A stretch of 59,225 bases of DNA. Origin: Spirochaetaceae bacterium. GTDB taxonomy: Bacteria > Spirochaetota > Spirochaetia > SZUA-6 > Bin103. Below are positions 15,838-23,985 of this stretch, one piece after another (within the stretch, counting starts at the first letter, position 1; every line of letters starts with the position of its first letter). Location: the NCBI GenBank assembly GCA_028818385.1, contig JAPPNY010000131.1, positions 21,651-80,875 on the forward strand, in the 5' to 3' direction. A program made the translations under genes and the position numbers. Under the pieces are notes generated by a model. It had not been told where the DNA came from. It was given only the letters and a program-made list of their open reading frames with translations, and did no database searches.

Positions 15838-17372
15838 GGCAGGGCGGACTCGCCCATGATCGATTCGGCGGCGTAGACGCGGTACTGGTTGGGCTTGCCG
15901 GGAGAGCGGTGGCCGACCTCCCAGACGGTGCGGCCGTCGGGAGTGACCTCGGCGATGATGAACACCCGGCAGCAGCGCTCCGCGCGGCTCGATCCGTACA
16001 GGATCAGGGTGTTGCCGCCCGGCAGGCGCTGCACGCTGGAGCAGCACGCGGCGTACAGCGGCGGCCGGTGCCAGTATTCCCACACCCGGCGGGCGGTCAT
16101 GCGCTCCAGGTCGAGCTCCAGCTCCACCGCGCGCGAGAACTGGCCGCCCTCGTCGTAGGGCCGGCCGGTGCCGTTGTCGAACAGCAGCACGTTGCCGGAG
16201 GCGAGCGGCACCGCCGTGTGCTGCGCGTAGAAGCGGTCGCGCGGGTCCTCGAGCGTGAAGTCGCTGCCCGGGCCGCCCAGGCGCCAGCGCACGGAGGCGA
16301 GGTCGGGGGCAATCGCGATCACCTGGTTCAGGTGGCCGAGCGACACCAGCACGCTGCCGTCATCGGCCATCACGGCGGAGTTGCCGTGGCTCCAGTCCTG
16401 CACGCGCGGGTCGCGTTCGCACCCTCCCCACATGGGATGCCCGGGCAGCGTCCGGTTGGAGGCGGGCGCCACCCGCTCGGCTGGGGAGAGGTGGTCGAAG
16501 ATGTTCCAGACGATCGTGGCGGTGCCCGCCTCCGCGTCCCAGATGCCCAGCGTGTCGCCTTCCTGCGGCACGGCCGGGTCGCCGTAGCCGTCCCAGAGCA
16601 CGTCGCGCGACAGGTACAGCACGCGCCCGTCCGGCAGCACCTGCACCTCGTGGTGCATGGGCCCGAACGGCGCGCACTCGTCGGCCAGGCGGTGCAGCTC
16701 GCGGCCGGTGGGGTCGATCTCGACCAGGCCGGCGGCGGTGGTGCCGCCCTTGAAGCCGGCCAGGTAGACGATGTTGCCGTTCGGGCGGCGGGCCATCACG
16801 TAGGGCTGCTCGCCCTCCGGCGCCTGGAAGTACCAGACCACGTGGCCCTGGCCGTCGAACGCCGCCAGGCCGAAGAACTCGCTCTGCCGGAACTCCAGGA
16901 ACGTCACCGGCAGGGTGGGCGCGCCGCGCCACACGTCGAAGACGGCATCGCGAAGGCCGTCCGGCAGCTCGCCGGTGGTGAAGCCGGCGGCCGGCGTCGG
17001 CTCCGACAGGCGGCCGTCGGTCCCGACCGAGCGCACCGCGTAGCGGTACTCGGTGGTAGCGCGCAGGCGGACGAGGTGGGCGGTGAAGGCGGTGCCATCG
17101 CTGGCCACGGGCGCCGACCGCAGTACCGCGTCGCTGTCGGCGGCGGGCCAATAATCGACCAACACGCTTCCCGGCGTGGCCAGCTCGCCGGCCACCACGG
17201 CGATCAGGGCGTTGCCGGCGTGGATGCGGGCGGAAGCCCGTTCCGGCGGCGCGGGAGAGGGTGGCTCGTCAACCGCCCAGCCGCCCGCCGCCGCGATCAG
17301 CAGGGCGGCGCCAGTCGCCCATCGCGCGATGCGACATACGTTGGCCGCGACCGCGGCGCTTGCACTCTCCAC
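15834..17372 (-). CDS. Arylsulfotransferase (ASST)-like secreted protein, paralog 2
   Basis: A protein of 512 residues with a signal-type N-terminus (ATGAALLIAAAGGWA), a sandwich domain, and a propeller matching the 4206-5672 paralog block by block: MHHEVQVLPDGRVLYLSRD, and YAQHTAVPLASGNVLLFDNG with the candidate catalytic His. Vicinal Cys pairs appear in AACCSS and ERCCR. The family moves sulfate between phenols, but activity here is inferred only. It begins 28 bases after the stop of the BrxD-like ATPase on the same strand and overlaps the DUF2442 start, so it may be read from the same transcript as the ATPase set. Confidence 0.82.
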   Translation of the reverse strand: MESASAAVAANVCRIARWATGAALLIAAAGGWAVDEPPSPAPPERASARIHAGNALIAVVAGELATPGSVLVDYWPAADSDAVLRSAPVASDGTAFTAHLVRLRATTEYRYAVRSVGTDGRLSEPTPAAGFTTGELPDGLRDAVFDVWRGAPTLPVTFLEFRQSEFFGLAAFDGQGHVVWYFQAPEGEQPYVMARRPNGNIVYLAGFKGGTTAAGLVEIDPTGRELHRLADECAPFGPMHHEVQVLPDGRVLYLSRDVLWDGYGDPAVPQEGDTLGIWDAEAGTATIVWNIFDHLSPAERVAPASNRTLPGHPMWGGCERDPRVQDWSHGNSAVMADDGSVLVSLGHLNQVIAIAPDLASVRWRLGGPGSDFTLEDPRDRFYAQHTAVPLASGNVLLFDNGTGRPYDEGGQFSRAVELELDLERMTARRVWEYWHRPPLYAACCSSVQRLPGGNTLILYGSSRAERCCRVFIIAEVTPDGRTVWEVGHRSPGKPNQYRVYAAESIMGESALP

Positions 17373-17400
17373 GGGGAAATGCGGCCCGCCCGGGCTCGCG

Positions 17401-18693
17401 TTACTCCGCGCCGGGAGCGTCGCCGTCGTCTTTGAATTCCTGCTCCAGGTCAGGGTCTTCCTGGTATTCGTGATGGAACTCGGCGCTCACCGTGTCTGGC
17501 CGGGCGCTCGGGTACAGCCGCAGGATGTCCCACTGGCTGATGGCCGCGCGGACCTTGTAGCGCATACGGGCCCGGTCCGCGACGCCGTCCAACATGTCGT
17601 GCATCGCGGGCGGGGCCTCCCATGCGTAGGCTTGGCTGTACATATCCCGCAGTTTCTGCAGCGCGACCTCCACATCCTCGCGGCCCGGCTCCTGCAGAGG
17701 CACGCGTTCCCGTTCCAGCAGATTCATACCGCTTGCGGCGTGTGGCGCAATGGCCTGATAGCGCTCGCGCTCCTGCAGCTTCTGCACCACGTGGGAGCGG
17801 TCTTTCTTCCGCCCGTCCTCGCTGATCACCGCCGAGTGGAAATCCTCGGTCACCGTGGCGACCGTCACCAATCCCGGATAGGTCTCGCTCTCCAACTTCC
17901 CCAGCCAGCGCGCCAGCTCGGCGTACGACCTGCCGCGTTGAAGTGGCGAGTAGGAGCCGACCAACTCGATCTCGTCCAGCAGCACCACCCAACCCCGGTA
18001 GCCGGCGCCCTTGATCAGCTCGGCGGCGAAACGCAGCCGCTGGGACGGAAGTTCGGCGGCTTTGGGCGCGCGGACCTGATACGTCCGCTGCGCCCCGAGC
18101 TGGCGCAGACCGTCCTTCAGTTCGCTGATCTTGATCCGTTCTCCCGCCCAGAACCGTTCGATCTTGCCGCGCAGTTCGCTGTCATGAGATCTCGTGTATA
18201 CCAGAAGACTCGCCGGGAATACGGCACTGATGTGGCCACGGGAGGCATCCTGATCCGCCCGGCGGAAGAAGTCGGCGTACTCCTGATCTTCCGATGAGAA
18301 CGTCAATCCTATCTCCTCGACCAAGCGACCGCTGCGGCCTGGAATCCGGGAGCTGTCCATGGCCGAGCGGAACACCTTGCTCAGATCGTAGAGCGGCGTC
18401 TCCTTGCTGATCACCACCTTGCTGCACGCGAATCCCTGTGCCAGCGCTCTCTGCTCTAGATAGGTCAGCAGATGCGATTTGCCGGCTCCGAAATCGCCCG
18501 AGACCAGCATCCCCAAGCCACTGGGAGGTGGATTGCCACGCTCTCCCGCCTCGTTCAACAGCTCATCGAAGCGGCTCTCCGCTCGCGCTTGCGTGCAGCC
18601 GAGCATGCTCACCGCGCTGCCGTTGGGTACGCCGTTACGGAGCGCTTCGATAGCCCGCCGATAGTCCAAGCGCTGGTTGTCAGCTTGGTTCAT
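17401..18693 (-). CDS. BrxD-like (DUF2791) P-loop ATPase, active type
   Basis: A protein of 430 residues similar to the BREX ATP-binding protein BrxD. The N-terminal helix motif YRRAIEALRNGVPN is diagnostic. Walker A GDFGAGKS is at 66-73, and Walker B WVVLLDEIELVG ends near 246. A winged-helix-rich C-terminal part follows, with an acidic tail. BrxD-type ATPases belong to phage-defence loci, probably remodelling DNA-protein complexes. The ATG at 18693 is chosen because GGAGG lies 8 bases upstream and the previous gene ends one base before it; an ATG at 18708 is also in frame. No PglX methylase, PglZ or BrxC-sized protein is nearby, so this is not a full BREX system. Confidence 0.85.
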   Translation of the reverse strand: MNQADNQRLDYRRAIEALRNGVPNGSAVSMLGCTQARAESRFDELLNEAGERGNPPPSGLGMLVSGDFGAGKSHLLTYLEQRALAQGFACSKVVISKETPLYDLSKVFRSAMDSSRIPGRSGRLVEEIGLTFSSEDQEYADFFRRADQDASRGHISAVFPASLLVYTRSHDSELRGKIERFWAGERIKISELKDGLRQLGAQRTYQVRAPKAAELPSQRLRFAAELIKGAGYRGWVVLLDEIELVGSYSPLQRGRSYAELARWLGKLESETYPGLVTVATVTEDFHSAVISEDGRKKDRSHVVQKLQERERYQAIAPHAASGMNLLERERVPLQEPGREDVEVALQKLRDMYSQAYAWEAPPAMHDMLDGVADRARMRYKVRAAISQWDILRLYPSARPDTVSAEFHHEYQEDPDLEQEFKDDGDAPGAE

Positions 18694-18694
18694 G

Positions 18695-19660
18695 TCAGGG
18701 GCCTCCATGCGCGACGCGCACGAGCGTGGCGACGGGATTGACCAGATTCCGGTCGCGGACGTCGTCCATCACGCGGGTCTGCAACGCGGGATAGATACCG
18801 AAGCCGCGCTTGCTGTCGAGATCCAGGAACTCCTCATCGGTCACGATCAGCAGTAACGTCCCGGCGAGACGGTCGACGCCGTCTATGAACTCGCGCAGCA
18901 GCTCGTAGTGGTCCATGACCATCGTCTTGGTGTAGTAGCGGTGTCCGTCCTTGGGATTGCGGGAAACTAATACGCGAGTGTTGTCGAGCAGGATCACCGT
19001 TCCGGCATGGCCGGCGTCCCGCACCCAACGGAGGCTGGACTCGATGAAGTGGCGGGCTGAGGTTCGGTCGATCCGCGTGAAGACATCGAACGGGCGGACG
19101 TTGCTGACCCGAGTGTCGTCGCCGGTCAACCAATCCAGCAACGGTCCGGCGCCGTACTCCCCTTCGCGTGTGTGTTCATGCAGGCAGAGGTGAGTCATCG
19201 CTACGCGGAAGTCGCGCGCCAAGTCCCGGTTGGTCGCGATGCTGTCCTCCATCGGCTTACGCATTTCGCGAAGCACGAACTTCGCGTCGATGCCCTGGAG
19301 GTCGGCGATGGCCTGAAACACATCGACCGTTCCGTCTGCACCGATGCCGTCGACGTCGTAGTCCGCAGCCTCGGCCAGCCGCAGGATCCGCTTGCGCGCC
19401 AAACGCCGCCAATCGAGCTGCCTGGCGAGCTCGAAGAAAATGGCCTGCGGCATATGGGCACGCGCGTGGGCGGCGTTGAGCTCGATGAACAGAAAGTCCA
19501 GTTCGCGGCATTCCGTCTGCATCGCGGACCGCAGCGCCGGCCTGTCCGCCGCGGATGTTACGGCGAACTTTACCGCGGCGCCACCGTCCCGGATGAAGCT
19601 GGACAGGTACTCGCCAGAGAGATGATGCCGCCACTCGTGGAGAGGGATCGCGTTGTCCAT
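18695..19660 (-). CDS. BrxD/DUF2791-like ATPase homolog lacking Walker A
   Basis: A protein of 321 residues that aligns by eye with the ATPase core of BrxD-like proteins. GEYLSSFIRDGGAAVKFAV stands where the P-loop should be, but the GxxxxGK[ST] pattern is lost. A Walker B-like strand, GTVILLDNTRVLV, lacks the DE pair. The late segment LLLIVTDEEFLDLDSKRGFG, followed by YPALQTR, matches the BrxD sensor region. It is therefore probably a non-hydrolysing partner of the following active ATPase. Its start overlaps the stop of the coiled-coil gene (TGATG), and its stop is one base from the next start, so the three are co-translated. Confidence 0.7.
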   Translation of the reverse strand: MDNAIPLHEWRHHLSGEYLSSFIRDGGAAVKFAVTSAADRPALRSAMQTECRELDFLFIELNAAHARAHMPQAIFFELARQLDWRRLARKRILRLAEAADYDVDGIGADGTVDVFQAIADLQGIDAKFVLREMRKPMEDSIATNRDLARDFRVAMTHLCLHEHTREGEYGAGPLLDWLTGDDTRVSNVRPFDVFTRIDRTSARHFIESSLRWVRDAGHAGTVILLDNTRVLVSRNPKDGHRYYTKTMVMDHYELLREFIDGVDRLAGTLLLIVTDEEFLDLDSKRGFGIYPALQTRVMDDVRDRNLVNPVATLVRVAHGGP

Positions 19661-20508
19661 CAGCCGGCCTCGGTGAACTTGATGCCGTAATACCTGACTT
19701 CCTGACCGTCACGTCCTACGAACGGGAACGTGTCGCGACTCGCCCGCGCCCCCGTGGATGATGGGAACGAGACGACGGCGCCGTTCCTGGTATGCCGGGG
19801 ACCGCCGGCATCCAGCAGGTACAGATCCCGGGCGAAGTCCGTGGTCGTATAGTCTCGTTGCGCACCCGGAAGTGAGGTGAACAGACGATATATCAGGGCA
19901 AGTCGGACGACCGGTCGGTCCCCCTTTATCAACTGATCGGGTGGCTCCTTCCCTACGATCTCGGAGTAGACTCGATAGAGCGCCTCCAGAAATGCCGGCG
20001 AACGATGGCCGCTATCCTTCTGCTGGCCCTTGTGCAGGAGATCGACAAGGTGGGACGGGCGGATAGCGGTAACCTGCTTTCTGTCTATTCTCACGGCACG
20101 CTTGGCCGGCAGCACCCGGACCACGTGGGGATACGAGATCAGACGCCCGTCCTGCTCCCGGATGCTCATGCCGCGCCGGTCTGCCGCTAGACGGATTTCA
20201 GCGGCGTAGCCGTCGTTCAGGTGCCGTTCCTCCTCATCGTCCCGGAAGGGCCACGACTTGGCGCCGGTGATGGCATGTCGCAGCGAACCCTCGGCCTCGT
20301 CGAGTCGGCCCTGAGCACGCTTGATGCCGGCGATCGTGCCCTCCGAGGCCGACTTGTGCAGTTGCCGGGCTACCTTGATGAGATCCTTGGCCGCCGCCAG
20401 GACCGCATCCGCGGCCTGCTGGGTGTCCTCGCACGCCTGTTCCAGACGACCACTTTCCGGGTGGTCGGCATCCTGTGTCACGAAACTGAAGTCTCCCTGT
20501 CTCAGCAT
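19660..20508 (-). CDS. Unknown coiled-coil protein, first gene of the BrxD-like set
   Basis: A protein of 282 residues that I cannot assign to a named family. Residues about 20-100 are strongly helical and charged (QQAADAVLAAAKDLIKVARQ, repeating Ala/Leu/Lys), likely a coiled coil. The rest is mixed, with a basic block (PAKRAVRIDRKQVTAIRPSH) and a globular C-terminus ending VRYYGIKFTEAG. No signal peptide, membrane segment or nuclease motif is seen. Being first in a tightly coupled three-gene unit with an active and an inactive BrxD-like ATPase, it may be a DNA-binding or scaffold subunit. No good ribosome site precedes the ATG. Confidence 0.7.
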   Translation of the reverse strand: MLRQGDFSFVTQDADHPESGRLEQACEDTQQAADAVLAAAKDLIKVARQLHKSASEGTIAGIKRAQGRLDEAEGSLRHAITGAKSWPFRDDEEERHLNDGYAAEIRLAADRRGMSIREQDGRLISYPHVVRVLPAKRAVRIDRKQVTAIRPSHLVDLLHKGQQKDSGHRSPAFLEALYRVYSEIVGKEPPDQLIKGDRPVVRLALIYRLFTSLPGAQRDYTTTDFARDLYLLDAGGPRHTRNGAVVSFPSSTGARASRDTFPFVGRDGQEVRYYGIKFTEAG

Positions 20509-20880
20509 AGCATGGGATCGGCTGCTCCCACGTGCCTCGAATCCGGCGTCTGCGGCGAGCCCCCACCGAGACCGACCGACGGCCCTCCTCCTTCCCCGCC
20601 ACCGGCGACCACCCTGAGCCGCCGATGCCGACCGTTCGGGCGGATCCGCCCTGATCGAATCTTCCCGTCGCTCAAGCTGAGCATGGCCCTCGTGGCGTGC
20701 CCCACGCGGTCACCACCTGCGCCGCAGGATCGTCTGCACGGGAACTTGCCGGGCGGGATCGATTGCCGCCCGCGGCGGTGGCACCAGGAGCGCGGTCATG
20801 GTGTCCATTGACAGGTCGCCTGCGGGAAGGGATCATGCGGCACGCTCGGCGTGACCGCGCTGGAGCGACATGGAGGAATC
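20509..20880. other. Divergent intergenic region
   Basis: About 370 bases separate the minus-strand coiled-coil gene and the plus-strand peptide-binding protein. It must hold both promoters, but I see no clear -35/-10 pair and no gene with family resemblance. The only firm element is the GGAGG ribosome site 4 bases before the binding-protein ATG. Confidence 0.5.
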
Positions 20881-22896
20881 ATGCGCACGCATACGAAAGT
20901 AGGGGTGTTGGCATTGGCCCTGGGTCTGGCCCTGTCGATGTCGGCATCCGCCGAACTGACGACCTTCGCCTACGACGGTCCGATGCCGACCTCGTTCAAC
21001 GAGGCGCCGATGCTGGCCGAACGTGTGGCCGCGGGCGAGCTGCCCCCGGTCGAGGAGCGGCTGCCGATCGCCTCGGACGTCCTGGTCGTCCCGGTGGTCG
21101 AGCGGATCGGCGAGTACGGCGGCACCTGGCGGCGCGGCTTCGCCGGCCCCGGCGACGGCCAGAACGCCGACCGCATCATGATGGACCACCTGCTGCTGTA
21201 CGACATCGACGGCACCAACATCGTGCCCAACAACGTCAGGGACTGGACGCTGGAGGACGACGGCGTCACCTACACGTTCCATCTCCGGCGCGAGATGAAG
21301 TGGTCGGACGGCGAGCCGTTCACGGCCGACGACTTCCTGTGGGCCAACGAGCACATCGTCTGTCACGAGTCGCTGAACCCGGAGAAGCAGTGCCGGCTGG
21401 GCTTCTCGTCCTTCAACCCGGGGGTGCGCAAGATCGACGACAGCACCATCCAGTGGTACTTCGAGACCCCGCAGGCCGGCTTCATCGACGACGTGGCCAC
21501 CTACCGCGTCGCCGGCTGGACGCTCAACGGCCGCGTCGGCTCGCCCTCGTTCGCACCCGCCCACTTCCTGGAGCAGTTCCACAAGGACTTCGGCGACGAG
21601 GCCGACATCAACGAGATGGTGTCCGAAGAGGGCTTCGAGAACTGGGAGACCTTCTTCCGGAACAAGATCGACGTGCACAAGACCGTCGAGGCGCCGACGG
21701 TCGCCCCGTGGGTCGTCACCAGCCCCAACAACACCGACTTGTGGGCGTTCGAGCGCAATCCCTACTACTACGGGGTCGATCCGGCCGGAAACCAGCTCCC
21801 GTACATCGACTACATCCAGATGCGGCTGTACGCGGACTCCGAGGTCCACAACCTGCGCGCCCTCAACGGCGAGTACGATTTCAACCACCGCGGCATCGCC
21901 TTCAACAACGTGCCCTCATTCATCGAGAACGCGGAGAAGGAGAACTACCGGCTGATGCTGTGGCCGGGCGACGCCACCGTGGCGGTCGCCTTCAACTACA
22001 CCTACGGCCTGGGCGAGGTCACCGAGGAGGCGGATCCGGAGATCCGCAAGTGGATCACCAACCGTGACTTCAAGATCGCCATGTCGCACGCCATCAACCG
22101 CGACAAGATCAACGAGCTGATCTACTTCGGCACGGCCACCGGCCGGCAGGCGGTATTCCCGCACTGGCACGCCCACTATCCGGGCGACGAGATCGCGTAC
22201 CGCTACGCCGATCACGACCCGGCCAAGGCCAACCAGATCCTGGACGAGATCGGCCTGTCGGCACGGGACTCGGACGGCTTCCGCCTGCGCAGCGACGGCA
22301 GCGGCAGGACTCTGACCCTGGACTTCTCCCTCAGCCTGGGCTGGTTCACCACCGCGGGCATCGGCGAGCTGCTCAAGGAGGACTGGGCGGCGGTCGGCGT
22401 CAACGTCAACCTGCGCCTCGTGCAGGGCCAGGCGGCCACCGACGAGCGCGGCGGCAACCTGCAGCAGCTCTACCTGGACGGCGACGTCAACGCGCGCGAG
22501 CCGACCAGCCTGATCTCCGGCCGTAGCGCCTTCCCGGCGTACTCGAACTGGTACGCGCAGCGCGCGGGCTCCTACACGCTCGGCGCGGTCGTGGCCGAGC
22601 CGCCGGAATCCGACACCGAATTCTGGCGGCTGGTCGAGCTCAGCGACGAATCGCAGTTGCTGCGCTACGCCGACCGTACGGAGAACTACCTGGAGACGCA
22701 GGAGATCGCCGTCAACAACCTGTACTACATCGGCCTGATCGGCGACTCGGCTGCCTCCAACGGCGTCATCGTCGTCAAGAACAACTTCCGCAACGTGCCG
22801 GAGCGCGCGCCGAACGTGTCGGCTCTGCAGAACCCGGGCAGCGGGCGGACCGTTCAGTTCTTCTTCGAGGGCGGCCTGAACGACGCAGGCTTCTAG
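20881..22896 (+). CDS. ABC transporter substrate-binding protein, family 5 (peptide type)
   Basis: An extracytoplasmic binding protein of 671 residues, somewhat longer than a typical DppA/OppA. Its signal peptide ends near ASA-ELT. The fold signature follows: GEYGGTWRRG, DWTLEDDGVTYTFHLRREMKW, SDGEPFTADDFLWA, and WITNRDFKIAMSHAINRDKI. Family 5 proteins bind peptides, nickel or oligosaccharides. The ATG at 20881 has GGAGG four bases upstream, whereas the longer frame has none. Two cognate permeases follow after a strong hairpin, but there is no ATPase gene. The ligand is not inferable. Confidence 0.92.
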   Translation: MRTHTKVGVLALALGLALSMSASAELTTFAYDGPMPTSFNEAPMLAERVAAGELPPVEERLPIASDVLVVPVVERIGEYGGTWRRGFAGPGDGQNADRIMMDHLLLYDIDGTNIVPNNVRDWTLEDDGVTYTFHLRREMKWSDGEPFTADDFLWANEHIVCHESLNPEKQCRLGFSSFNPGVRKIDDSTIQWYFETPQAGFIDDVATYRVAGWTLNGRVGSPSFAPAHFLEQFHKDFGDEADINEMVSEEGFENWETFFRNKIDVHKTVEAPTVAPWVVTSPNNTDLWAFERNPYYYGVDPAGNQLPYIDYIQMRLYADSEVHNLRALNGEYDFNHRGIAFNNVPSFIENAEKENYRLMLWPGDATVAVAFNYTYGLGEVTEEADPEIRKWITNRDFKIAMSHAINRDKINELIYFGTATGRQAVFPHWHAHYPGDEIAYRYADHDPAKANQILDEIGLSARDSDGFRLRSDGSGRTLTLDFSLSLGWFTTAGIGELLKEDWAAVGVNVNLRLVQGQAATDERGGNLQQLYLDGDVNAREPTSLISGRSAFPAYSNWYAQRAGSYTLGAVVAEPPESDTEFWRLVELSDESQLLRYADRTENYLETQEIAVNNLYYIGLIGDSAASNGVIVVKNNFRNVPERAPNVSALQNPGSGRTVQFFFEGGLNDAGF

Positions 22897-22919
22897 CGTC
22901 GATTCACGTGGATTGATGC

Positions 22920-22953
22920 GAGCGGCCCGCTCCCGCGACGGAGCGGGCCGCTC
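22920..22953 (+). terminator. Intra-operon hairpin after binding-protein gene
   Basis: A perfect 14-base stem (GAGCGGCCCGCTCC with its complement) with a 6-base loop, between the binding-protein stop and the first permease. There is no T tract. Such hairpins after binding-protein genes often protect or attenuate the transcript so that binding protein exceeds permease; that role is inferred. Confidence 0.65.
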
Positions 22954-22973
22954 GTCGATTCCGTCCTGACCCC

Positions 22974-23981
22974 ATGGGTGCCTATCTCGCCCGCCGTCTT
23001 GGCTATGCAGTGATCACGTCGCTGGCCATCTCCCTGATCGCGTTCCTGATCGTCCAGCTCCCCCCGGGTGACTTCGCCACCTTCTACGTGCAGTCCCTGC
23101 TGGGCGCGGGGCAGGGAGCCGGCGCGTCCGGGAACATCCTGGGCGACCCGGCCCTGGAGGCGCAGTTGCGCGCCGATTTCGGGCTGGACCGGCCGGTGCC
23201 CATCCAGTACCTCAAGTGGCTGCAGCGCATCGTCACCGGCGACTGGGGGATGTCCTTCGCGTTCGGCCGGCCGATCGCCGAGGTGATCGCCGACCGGCTC
23301 GCCAACACCCTCATCCTGGCCGTCGGCACCATTCTGTTTACCTGGATCCTGGCGATACCGATCGGCATCTACTCCGCCGTGCACCACAACACGCCGCAGG
23401 ACTACGCGGTCACGTTCATCGGGTTCCTGGGGCTGGCGGTGCCGAACTTCCTCCTGGGCCTGATATTGCTGTGGTTGGGGGCGCTCGTGTTCGGCTGGGA
23501 GATCGGCGGCCTGTACTCTCCGGAATACCTCAACCAGCCGTGGACATGGGCCAAGTTCGTCAACATGCTGCGCCACCTGATCGCCCCCGCGATCGTGCTG
23601 GGCACCGCCGGCACGGCGGCGCTGATCCGCGTCATGCGCAACAACCTGCTGGACGAGCTGGGCAAGCAATACGTCATGTCGGCGCGCGCCAAGGGCGTGG
23701 CCGAGTGGAAGCTCATCTTCAAGTACCCGGTGCGCCTGGCGTTCAATCCGTTCATCTCCACGATGGGCTACCTGCTGCCGTTCCTGCTGTCCGGCGACGT
23801 GATCGTCTCCACCGTGCTCAGCCTGCCGACCGTGGGGCCGGTGCTGCTGCAGGCGATCCTCAGCGAGGACCTGTACCTGGCCTCCACCATCTTTCTCTGG
23901 CTTGGCATGCTGACCGTGATCGGCACGCTGATCTCCGACCTGCTGCTGGCCGTGACCGACCCGCGCATTCGGTTGAGTTGA
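22974..23981 (+). CDS. Peptide-type ABC permease, DppB/OppB-like
   Basis: An integral membrane protein of 335 residues. It opens MGAYLARRLGYAVITSLAIS, typical of DppB-like subunits, with the first helix followed by a periplasmic loop (GLDRPVPIQYLKWLQRIVTGDWGMS split by Pro/Trp residues). The core has five more helices and a coupling loop near MSARAKGVAEWKLIFKYPVR. It forms the channel with the next gene. No ribosome site is obvious before the ATG, so expression may depend on coupling or an unrecognised site. Confidence 0.92.
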   Translation: MGAYLARRLGYAVITSLAISLIAFLIVQLPPGDFATFYVQSLLGAGQGAGASGNILGDPALEAQLRADFGLDRPVPIQYLKWLQRIVTGDWGMSFAFGRPIAEVIADRLANTLILAVGTILFTWILAIPIGIYSAVHHNTPQDYAVTFIGFLGLAVPNFLLGLILLWLGALVFGWEIGGLYSPEYLNQPWTWAKFVNMLRHLIAPAIVLGTAGTAALIRVMRNNLLDELGKQYVMSARAKGVAEWKLIFKYPVRLAFNPFISTMGYLLPFLLSGDVIVSTVLSLPTVGPVLLQAILSEDLYLASTIFLWLGMLTVIGTLISDLLLAVTDPRIRLS

Positions 23982-23985
23982 CGCG

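Noticed and set aside
10797..20508. Calling the island a BREX or complete TOTE system
   Set aside because: BrxD-like ATPases and a TOTE primase-helicase are present, but the other required parts (PglX, PglZ, BrxC; further TOTE partners) are not visible, so only domain-level names are used.
20697..22067. 456-residue frame overlapping the peptide-binding protein
   Set aside because: Arg/Gly-rich shadow in another frame of a clear family 5 binding protein.
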